The notes below the pieces were generated by a model. It worked only from the letters and a program-made list of their open reading frames with translations. It ran no database searches and was not told the origin of the DNA. The position numbers and the translations under genes are program-made. Source: Clavulina sp. PMI_390 (lineage: Eukaryota; Basidiomycota; Agaricomycetes; Cantharellales; Hydnaceae). Taken from it: DNA of 64,000 nt. Location: assembly GCA_015039315.1 (NCBI GenBank), contig WIDE01000004.1, positions 678,112-742,111 on the forward strand, written 5' to 3'. Positions within the stretch are counted from its first letter, which is position 1, and each line of letters opens with the position of its first letter. Below are positions 55,401-64,000 of this stretch, piece after piece.

Positions 55401-57864
55401 TTCTGGAAGCACTTGGAGGCTCTGAGAGGATCTGACGGCGATGCCTGTTCGAGATAGTGGATACCGAGGGAAGTAAAGGCTGGGGCAAATGTGGAATCGC
55501 GCTTGAGAGCAGTGATGAAGTGGCTATACGCTTGTCCGCGGGAGCCCTCAGCTAAGAAAATATTTTCAGCAAGCCGATCGCAACCTCAGTGGAATAGGCT
55601 CACAGTTCTGATCCCAAAATGTCCTCCCAAGGCGCCACCATGCTTGAGCTTGGCGACGAGGTTGGTCTTCAAAGCCGTCCAGCTCGTCAATGACTCCTTT
55701 TAATCCAATAACAGTACTCTCGTAGTCTCCAGAGAGTGACTGACACCATGCTTCTTCCTCCTTCGCCTCGAGGTAGAGGAGCTTATCCACCTTAGCCTCT
55801 TCTTGCTCCTGCTGGATCAGCTTTGCGACTTGGGAGAAGATGGCCTCAGCTGCAGGATACTTCTCCGCATATCGAAGTGTATACGCGCGTGCCATCAAAC
55901 ATGCAACATTTTCCGGCTGACTAGCCAGAACTTGTTCTATAACACCAAGAGCGCGGGGATGGTGTTTGGGTGGGAAGTGATGGACCAAGCTCGTTGACAT
56001 TGCCTCTTGGAATGCAATCATTGTGCTGAAAGGTTATGAAGAAGGTTAAGACGCATCCGAAAGGCATAGTTGGTCGCGTACAGTTGAATTCCTCGCCCTG
56101 TCTCCTTTTCTACCCTGCGGACTTCTCGCAAACCAGCCTCCGCTGTCTTGATAGTGTTTGGATAATCGGCCTCCCTCAAGTATAAATCAACGAGCAAGCG
56201 ATGTGACAAGACCAAGTTGGGCATTTCATTATAGCCTTCCTAAAAAGTAATGTAAGTTGACGGATCCCCTCGACTGACAGGACAAGTATACGAACGAGAA
56301 CATTCTGAAAGGCTGTATCGTAGTCCACTTCGGGTTCTTCTGACTCATCCTCTTCGTCTCCTACCTCATCCTTCACAGGAATGGATGAACACTGGAAATA
56401 CCCCTCGATTGAACGAGAAAGCGGGTGGGTGGGAAAGAGGTGGATGAATTGCCGTAGCTCCTGGAGATTGTAATCGCCTGTCACACACTGAGGTAAATCA
56501 CAATGCAACGGAGGGAGGCGAGGTTTGACCCACTTATTCTGGCCGCATCTTTAGTCTCAAACCACTCCACCCAGACGAGGTCATCGGCTATTTTCAGCAG
56601 GACCATTCCACGCATCATTTCTTCCACTTGTGCCCGAACGGCTCCTTTCTTGGCATCATTTGGAGGGAGTGCTTTCTGGTACCTCAAGCGATACCGGAAT
56701 AACTTGCTCTCCGTGGCACGCCGCATCTCATCGGACGTAGAGGGGTGACCGATGATTTCATCGTACATGGACGGCAGCTTGACAGTCGGAAATTTGTCAT
56801 TCGCGCCGTTCGTCAAACTCAGGACATGGTGCTGACCTTGGAAGCACCCCATATAGAACAGCCGACTTCATTTTTGATATCTTCTGGTCGTCCTGCGCCT
56901 AATCTCATGCGGCGTCGATCTACCTCCTTTGAGATCTCGGACTCCTCTTCTTTCTCAATGAGCTCGACAATTTCCTCGATCAACGGAAGCGAGTTATGGA
57001 TCGCGGATTGGGCTACGAACGTTGTGGTCGCGGTTGGTTGGGTAAGATCAGGGGGCGGAAGTGTTGAGAGGAGAGAGTAGTACGGGGAAGAAGGTAAGAA
57101 TAACTCTAGAGCTGCAACGATCTAACAGGCTAAGTGAGACAAACGTTTGTCGAGTCCATGAAACTAGCTTACCTGCAGGCGCGTTCCGTTCTCTCGCTGG
57201 AGGGCAAGAATCTTTTGGATCGTCTCAGCCGTCTTTGTGGTATCATCTCTAACAAGGAATGCGATCGGGAAAGTGAAGCGATAATGGCTGGGTGATTGGG
57301 CTCACGACTTGGAATGATGCTTCAGGAGAGTTTCTAGGACTTCCAATGTCTTCTTGTGATCTCCCTTGCGTTCGTATAGCTTTAGCAGACCCTGCACGTA
57401 AGAGGTACGTTTTGAAGTTGAACCCGAGGAAAGAGCATTCCAGTAAGCCAACCAACGTCAAGAAACGTGTTATTACCCTACCTGCCATGCAAGAAGTTGT
57501 TCAGGTGCTTGGGCAGTTGCTTTGAGGTATGTCTAGAAGAGAGCGTATAGTCGAATTGTCAGAATCCATCGAAGATCGTCGTCTATTTCGTACGACGCGA
57601 ATGAGCGTACCTCTTCACACTCTGCGTCTTTGCGCAACTCAAACAAGGCCAGGCCACAGAACACTAGCCTACAGCAGAAGCGTGATCACAGAGGGCACCC
57701 TTCATTTCAGCATAGTGCGCATGTCCTTGGCAGAAGACGCACGCATTGTAGTTGTTGGACTCGAAGGAGAGGACTTCTCGCGACGCAGACAGAGCAGTGT
57801 CAAAGTCTTTCTTGCCGATGGCTTCTCGAGCCGCCTTAAGTTTGCCCTTTACGAATGCTGCCAT
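52455..57864 (-). CDS. SKI3: Superkiller protein 3 (Ski3/TTC37), TPR protein
   Basis: Ski3 is the TPR scaffold of the Ski complex that feeds mRNA into the cytoplasmic exosome for 3'-5' decay. The start at 57864 (complement) gives MAAFVKGKLKAAREAIGKKD then FDTALSASREVL, the first TPR helix pair typical of Ski3. Many TPR-like units follow across about twenty exons, for example ARAYTLRYAEKYPAAEAIFS (near 55830-55890), VNAWAWKAIGIVEL, MYWNALGTITMSSNPKIAQH (about 54230-54290), and LANELLGQAIVLLERAYEVS (about 53600-53660). The C-terminal exon reads AMLDYARHLLQTENARAALG and ends with KAVMLAPWESSNWAALALGR, the usual Ski3 terminus, before the stop at 52455. At about 5.4 kb it is one of the longest genes here. 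Exon borders were not all resolved, and some exons near 56000-57500 are short. Confidence 0.88.
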
Positions 57865-58878
57865 GGAATGTGGCTAGGTAGCATTCGCTGAGCTTATAAG
57901 AATGAGCCTGAATCGCGATCGAGGTGAGTGATCATGTTCGCGTGACGGCCACACAATCAGTTCAGAAAGCTAGTCCATTGCATATACTGCAGTGAGAGTC
58001 ATTTATCACAGTAATGGCAGCGTTGAAGCCCTCTGGCGCAACAAAATGAATATGCATTGATTGCGATGGCTGGAAGACATCCCGTCATTGATCAGTGTAT
58101 GAACAAAAATATTACAAAAATATCTATATCTAGCCTAATGAAGGAGCCCGGTATCTACTACCACAGATGTTGCAGCCGCTCAGTACTCGACAGAACACAG
58201 AGTACAATGCCATGAAGGCATTGTTGAACCGTCAAGCGTGGAGGGGTGACAATCCAGTTGGAATTTCTCTTCCACCGGCAAGTTAAGAAGCGTGAGCCAC
58301 TGAAAGGCGAAGCCTCTAGGCATGCTAGTGGGGGATAGAGGGAAGGAAACGGAACGGACAGGGTGCAAGAATGAAATGTTCGTTGAACGGGGGGATGTAG
58401 CACAATAGGCTCAAGACGTCATGTAGGAAATAATGGGGGTTATATTTTTGGAGTTCGGATAGTACAGTTAAGACTTGGCCCTATGCTGAGGCCTCAAAAA
58501 CTAACAAGACCTGGGTACGAGGAGTCTGGTGTTGGGGTGGGATGCTGAAAATCACGAAATTGTCCTGTATTTATACTCCCGGGGTCATGTGATATTTGAG
58601 CTTGAACATGTCGTCGTCGTCGTCGTTGAGGGCATTGAGGAGACCGATACCATAATAAACGGTATAGATCCAAGCAGGATGCGTGTTATAGAGGTGCTTT
58701 GACAACCTCCAACATGGGTTGTCTTCTGATACAGCTCTTGCTAAGCGCTGGGTCATGTGACCGTTGAGTGTGACCCTCGTTTACAGTTCTTCTTGGTTGG
58801 CCTTTCCCAGTCTATCCTAGTCAATCCGTCGACAAACCCAGCGTCGACAACACTAAGGGCGACAACAGCACAGACAAT
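57865..58878. promoter_or_regulatory. Divergent promoter region, Ski3 / eS8
   Basis: About 1 kb between divergent starts. It contains a short CGT/GTC microsatellite (about 58611-58627). The 61-codon minus frame listed separately is the only coding candidate. Confidence 0.4.
58571..58756 (-). CDS. Possible small ORF, unrecognised
   Basis: A 61-codon frame with a hydrophobic middle (PAWIYTVYYGIGLLNAL) followed by five Asp encoded by the trinucleotide repeat. No family recognised and no splice extension found. It may be chance in a promoter region. Confidence 0.2.
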   Translation of the reverse strand: MTQRLARAVSEDNPCWRLSKHLYNTHPAWIYTVYYGIGLLNALNDDDDDMFKLKYHMTPGV

Positions 58879-59808
58879 ATGGGTGAAAATCTATCGTTTA
58901 TGATGCAGAATGGGCCCATTCTGACCATGTTTTCTGGCTACGTTTTTTTCCCGAATTTTGTCGATTATGATCGTATTCAGGTATCACTCGCTCCTCGCGG
59001 CACAAGCGATCCGCCTCTGGTGCTCAGCGCGCCCACTACCGCAAAAAGAGAAAGTTCGAGCTCGGTCGCCAGCCCGCCAACACCAAGCTTGGTGCCAAGC
59101 GTATCCACAGCGTCCGCACTCGCGGTGGTAACGTCAAGTACCGTGCTCTCCGTCTCGAATCTGGCAACTTTGCATGGGCTTCTGAGCATGTTACTCGCAA
59201 GACCCGTATCATTGGTGTCGTGAGTATCATTATACTGGAGAAATTAGGCTGGGGATAATGGTGGACTGAGTCGTGGCTCGATCGATTTCCGATAGGTGTA
59301 CAATGCCTCCAACAACGAGCTGGTCCGAACAAACACTCTTGTGAAGAGTGCTATCATCCAGGTCGATGCTACCCCCTTCCGCCAGTGGTACGAGACTCAT
59401 GTGAGTTGCTCTGTCCTAATGCTCGATCTTCATTGCAAATGACACTGATATATCCGCGCCTTTGATGCAGTATGCTCAACCTGTGTCCAAGAAGGGCGCA
59501 AAGGCCGCTCCTGCCGAGGGTGCTGAGGAGAAGAAGCTCTCCAACCACGCTCAGCGCAGCCTTGATGTGAAGAAGAAGGATGCCAAGATCGATCCCCTGC
59601 TGGATGGTCAGTTCGCTGCTGGTCGTCTGTATGCTTCCATCTCCAGCCGACCTGGCCAGTCTGGTCGTGCTGATGGGTACATCCTGGAGGGCAAGGAGCT
59701 CGAGGTACGCCCAGTGTCGTTATACTGGTTGGATTGATTCTTACCACCACACTCTTTTAGTTCTACCTCCGCAAGCTTCGCACTGGCAAGCAAAAGCACG
59801 CTCAGTAA
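58879..59808 (+). CDS. RPS8: 40S ribosomal protein eS8
   Basis: Component of the small ribosomal subunit. Five coding exons were resolved: 58879-58882, 58981-59219, 59296-59400, 59471-59704 and 59761-59808, total 630 nt (209 aa), the usual length. The first coding exon is only ATGG; the glycine codon is completed after a 98-nt intron to give [20 protein letters not shown]. Conserved blocks are [60 protein letters not shown] and [20 protein letters not shown], ending [12 protein letters not shown]. The ATG at 58879 is preferred because the splice restores the invariant MGI start. The downstream exon has no usable ATG of its own, which may mislead gene finders. Confidence 0.95.
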
Positions 59809-60373
59809 ATTTGCTGGGTCTGTATATTCGATGGGGGGAGAGATTGGGCGGGTGTGGTTGCCGCGTTCTCTACTGCAATTTTTTCGTTTTTGCTCTCCTT
59901 TCATCCTTGTTCCATTCTCGATGCGTCACTTCACACCACACACACCACACTCCTGTCGCATACTATGGCCATTGTTTTGCTAGCAACATATGATATGATA
60001 TGCGTCGAACCGCTCGTACCTTATGCCCGAGCCCGATCTTTTTGCGTTTTGATGGGACCGGTGCCTCGATGGGCTTGGATGTTGCGACCAAGGGGGATCT
60101 CCTGCCCAACAAGGAAATGTGCCACGTGACCACAAAATAATCGGACGTGTTGTTCGAGTCGCTCACTTGTTCGGCAACTGGTGGTCTCTTGTTGCCCCTG
60201 GAGTGTGCCTCTCTTTCTCGCGTACCACCTAGCGTCAAACCGCCTTCCACCCCCCTCGTTTGCTCGTTAACGCCCGCTCATTGCGCGTGAGCGTTCAAAG
60301 ACGGCCTGCCACCTAAGAAGCCCGTGTTGAGCGCCCGAAAAACGCGGCGGTCTCTGCTCCCAGCCACCGCAAT
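59809..60373. other. Intergenic region
   Basis: 3' UTR of eS8 and promoter of the SET-domain gene. No gene seen. Confidence 0.4.
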
Positions 60374-63300
60374 ATGGCACCGCGCTCTCCTCCTCAACCG
60401 ACGCGACAACCCGCCCAACCCATCCCGTGGAAGTTTTTCAACAGTTACGCGTCCGCAAAGGACTTGGAGGATTATGATGATTTCCTCAGGTCTGCTATTC
60501 TCTCTCGCTTTTGACTACCCCCGCAGGTGGAGCCTTGGGAACTCACCCAGACCCCGTACCTGCTTGCTACACCAACCTTTCCTAGCCATGTCCTATTGGA
60601 CAGTGTCGGCACAAAGACGCCATTCGGTGTCCACCACATGCGCCAACGAGGCCGATTCCCCGCTCATGATGCCAGCGGAGTGCTCAATATCATTCGCAAG
60701 GTAACTGCATTGGACCATCTTCAATGGTGCAGCCAAGGTTACAGCGCACTGACCACCACATCCATTTCAAACACATCACCCTCACACAGAGAATACTCCG
60801 CAAACGCGATCGGGATGGGAGGGAATCGTGTATCAAAGCAACTAATGCGTTCTTAGAGTGCGTGCGCGTTTCAATCCCCCCTGCACGACGTCAGACGACC
60901 ACTACTAAACTCAGTTACCTCCTACTTCCGGCCTCTCGGGCTCGTTATCTCACTTCCCCTCCTTTGCAATTCCCCGTTATCGCGCTGCAGGCTTCCCTTC
61001 GTCCGAAAGTTTCTCAAGGGAAAGTCTCAGGAGAAGATTGATGCATTTGCGACCCACGCGTACCGCTACTTCACCCTCTACATCCCATATGGCACAGTCG
61101 AGATCGCCCACACCTCTCGATATACCTTCCGCACCCACAAGTCCGAGCTATGTGTGCTTGCTCTGGCCCCTATTACAGCTGGATCCTACATTACTCAGCT
61201 GGAGGGGACGATGGCGCGTCTCACTGCAGACGAGGATGCCGCGCTCAGCATGTCCAAGAATAACGGATACGAAGGCCGGAAGGACTTTAGTGTCGTGCAA
61301 CTGGCTGGTTCCAATCAGAATATGATGTTCCTGGGCCCGGCCCGATTTGTGAACGTGAGTGTCTTGATCGTCCCCCCCGCGTGTGTCCGCGTCAATTCCA
61401 ACGGTTTCCATGTAGCACGACTGCCAGCCAAACGCGATGCTTGAACGAAAGGACAAGGTCATGCGTTTCAAGGCGCTGAAGAACATCAACGCGGCAGAAG
61501 AGATTACTGCGTATTACGCTGATGACTACTGTGAGCATATTCTTGTCGAATTATCTGGCCAATATTCCTCATCCCTAATCCGTCTTATTGCTTCACATAT
61601 CTAGTCGGGTCAGGTAATCGAGAATGTTTGTGCAAGACGTGCGAAGATCTTGGAAGAGGAGGCTGGGCCAGTCTCAAATCCATCACCACTCCTCAATCCG
61701 GCGGCCACAACAGCTCCGAATCATCGGGGACCAAGCGACGTCAACTCTCTGATCGTTCCCTCCAAATCGACACTGATTCTGAGGATATGTCGGCTGCTCA
61801 TGCCGGCAGCGGGGAGGAGGATCATTCTCCATCTGCAAAGGTACGTCATAGGCCAGTTGCTACAGCCAGCGGGGATTGATTGAAGTTCTCACCCTTTTTT
61901 TCAGCGAAAGGGGAGAAATGCAGCACAGCTGATTAGCTCAGATGACGATGATGATGCACCCAAAGCGGAATCCAGCAAGGTACCACGAGTTGGTTGCTTG
62001 TCAAGAGACAAATTAGCTGATTTCCCATCGGATTACTAGGATGGTGCCCGTTCTGCGAGGTCCCAGGCGCGAGGACCCCAGGGAAAATTCAAACGTAAAG
62101 AAAGCCAACCCTCTACCCCGATCAAGGAAGAACCTTCGTCTTCCCGCCTGATTCGCTCCGCACCCAGACGAGTGACTGCAGACTCACCAACTCCAATCTC
62201 CGCCCCCAGCACAGTTTCCCGAGGTCTCTCATTCACGGGCCTAAAGAACGCGCTTGCCAACCTTGTCTTCTCTGGGGCAGCCGACAAATCAGTGCCTTCA
62301 CCCTCTGAAGAATCAAGTGTGCGCGCTGGCAAGCGTAAGCGCGAATCTACTCCCGAGCCCAGCCCCTCGTCCCGAAGGGCTGCCGATGCCACGCTTTCAA
62401 CTAGCCGTGCATCCAAGCGTCGCTCGCAGGCACCTCAGTCATCTGCTGGATCTGACGGTGACGAATCTGGAGGTGACGATGGCAGTGACGAATCTGATGA
62501 TGAAGATGACGCCCCTCGCCGAGTTTTACGACCTCGCCTCACACAAACTGCCTCTAGTTCAACCTCGCAGGCACCCCAATCGAATCACATCTCTCCCACT
62601 GCCCCCCACATCCGGTCTCTGAATGCTCTCAAGCTCCAGACGCAGCGGAAGAAACCTCAGTGGAAGGGCTGGATCTCCCTGCCGAATGGGTCATGCGATA
62701 ACTGTTATGGTATTCACGAAGAATTGAAGGACTGCGAGCCTGAGCCCGACCAGCTTCTAATCTGCCAACGGTATGTGTTCTCTCGAAACGCTTCACATAG
62801 CTTTATTCGCTCAATGCTTGCATATCCAGTTGCACACGACATTTTAATGTATATGGAGAGAAGTGGCCTGGACGCAGCAAAGAAGTCTTCACTGATCTCA
62901 GCTCCACATCATCCGACGATGAGTCAAGTGATTCCAACGGCTCTTCGAGCGGCGAATCCGAGCAAGCAGTCACCTTTAGGTCCTCGCGCCTGTTGAAGCG
63001 AGCTCTCGCCGAGAAGGCAAAGGCCAAGGCCGAGGGGAGAGCAAACACGCTTAGTGTTGCGACTGCCTCCACGCGCCAAGCCATGCTGGATGATCGCGCG
63101 AGGAAGGCAAATGCGCGTAAACGTGCAAAGGCGGCCGCTCTTGAACAATCTCGCTCGATCTCCGCTAGCGAAGACAATTCGCGACAGAGTCCTAGTCCAG
63201 CACCTCCCTCAAAGGTTGCTGCTCCTCGAAAGTCTGCTGTCGTCGCGGTTTCGTCCGTGTCAAAGACGAACCAGAAGATCACGATTTCCAAAGGCCGTGT

Positions 63301-64000
63301 CTCGGTGGCGAGTACGACCGTCACTGTTTCGGCCGCTGCTGCTGCTGCTACGATCCGCGGCCGCAAATCTGTGGGCGGAACAAGCGCATCTGGCACACCT
63401 GGCAAGAGCGGCGGTCGCGAGAATACGCGTGCTATGCGTGCCGAGGCTCGCCGCATCGCCAGGGACAATCCCGATCTTGACATCGAAGATGCGAAGCGGG
63501 CTGCAGCGGCAGGCGTCATGCGAAGCGGCCGCACCCGCGGGGTTGAGAAAGAGGAGAAAATGCCTGTCACTGGTCCTCCGATTGCCACCATCTCGAAACG
63601 GAAGCGGGCCGCATCTACCTCTGAGGAGGATGAGGACACAAAGAAGCGGCCAAGGGGCAGACCGCGGAAGCACCCGTACGCCGACGACGACGATGAGGAT
63701 GGCGAGGAGGATGAAGATGAGGACCTAGATGCTTCGGTTGATGTTACTGCTCGGAGCACTGGGAAGGCCTCTGCTACGTCCACTCCGACTGTCCGTTTGA
63801 CTGTGAAGCGGAACGGGAAGCCTTTGTACGGCGCTGCCAAAGCGTCAGCTGCGAAGAAGGCTGCAATGGCCGCTCTGGCCGCTACCTCCACCCCCGAGAG
63901 CAAGAAGCCTAAACTAGAGTTTACGACGCGCAGTGGGGGTCGCTGGGGAGCCCAAAGCCCAGACCGCAGCAGTAGCCCAGCCGGTAGCCACTCATCTGCG
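60374..64000 (+). CDS. SET9: Set9/SUV4-20-type histone H4K20 methyltransferase, 3' partial
   Basis: A SET-domain lysine methyltransferase; Set9 (Kmt5) methylates H4K20 and supports the DNA-damage checkpoint. The proposed start MAPRSPPQPTRQPAQPIPWK leads to DLEDYDDFL and the N-terminal helical part (VEPWELTQTPYLL, GRFPAHDASGVLNIIRK). The SET core is clear: LCVLALAPITAGSYITQLEG, DFSVVQLAGSNQNMMFLGPA, RFVN|HDCQPNAMLERKDKVM and INAAEEITAYYADDY|FGSGN, followed by the Cys-rich post-SET-like RECLCKTCEDLG. Beyond it lies a long Ser/acidic tail with KPQWKGWISLPNGSCDNCYG and CTRHFNVYGEKWPGRSKEV, a second conserved Cys-rich region. Later there is an AT-hook-like KKRPRGRPRKHP (about 63638-63673). The gene runs off the window. 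Joining of the first exon near 60490-60526 is uncertain in phase. Confidence 0.87.

Noticed and set aside
62803..63903. 366-codon Ala/Ser-rich frame on the minus strand
   Set aside because: It is antisense to the Lys/Arg/Asp-rich tail of the Set9-like gene, has no family motif, and arises from GC-rich codon bias.

Overview
This is nuclear DNA of a filamentous basidiomycete. Genes are compact, split by many 45-100 nt GT-AG introns, spaced by a few hundred bases, and spread over both strands. The protein families (NC2-beta, Set9-type SET protein, MedA/DUF7082, Nse4, Elp2, Ski3, TRP/FLC-like membrane protein, cyclopropane-synthase-like enzymes, TKL-like kinase) fit an Agaricomycete. A Rhizoctonia/Ceratobasidium-type genome is my best guess, from memory of gene style only. 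I see no tRNA, rRNA or CRISPR.

Layout. 0-2.3 kb: end of a low-complexity protein with 18-nt repeats, then a secreted-type aspartic protease. 2.5-5.8 kb: Elp2. 6.2-10 kb: a long protein with an eIF4A-like but motif-degenerate DEAD-box domain. 11-13.8 kb (minus): mitochondrial aspartyl-tRNA synthetase. 14.2-15.7 kb: acyl-CoA dehydrogenase. 16-16.8 kb: NC2-beta. 17.3-20.2 kb (minus): TRP-like membrane protein. 20.9-22.6 kb (minus): Nse4. 22.8-26.4 kb: tandem pseudokinase-kinase. 26.5-28.5 kb (minus): delta-9 fatty-acid desaturase with a C-terminal cytochrome b5 domain.

29.6-45.3 kb is the accessory heart of the window. It holds four tandem, same-strand copies of a cyclopropane-fatty-acid-synthase-like methyltransferase (copies 1, 2 and 4 open, copy 3 broken), a relic of the neighbouring desaturase, and a 1.5-kb terminal-inverted-repeat element in the promoter of the broken copy. 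The intact copies can only be read in frame if a single-nucleotide exon is included at the same place in each. With it, the coding sums are 1797, 1785 and 1770 nt, all multiples of three. This is the most unusual signal in the window.

45.8-47 kb: a WDR83/MORG1-type WD40 protein. 47.5-50.4 kb (minus): MedA-like regulator. 51.9-52.3 kb (minus): a small unrecognised gene. 52.5-57.9 kb (minus): Ski3. 58.9-59.8 kb: ribosomal protein eS8. 60.4 kb to the window end: a Set9/SUV4-20-type histone methyltransferase, cut by the window edge.

Functionally, the single-copy genes are mostly housekeeping: tRNA modification and charging, mRNA decay, translation, chromatin and genome maintenance. The desaturase and the CFA-synthase-like array form a lipid-modification cluster: the desaturase makes cis double bonds in acyl chains, which are the classical substrate for cyclopropanation. 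Exon boundaries were worked out by hand from splice signals, frame and family conservation; those given as exact are listed in the entries.
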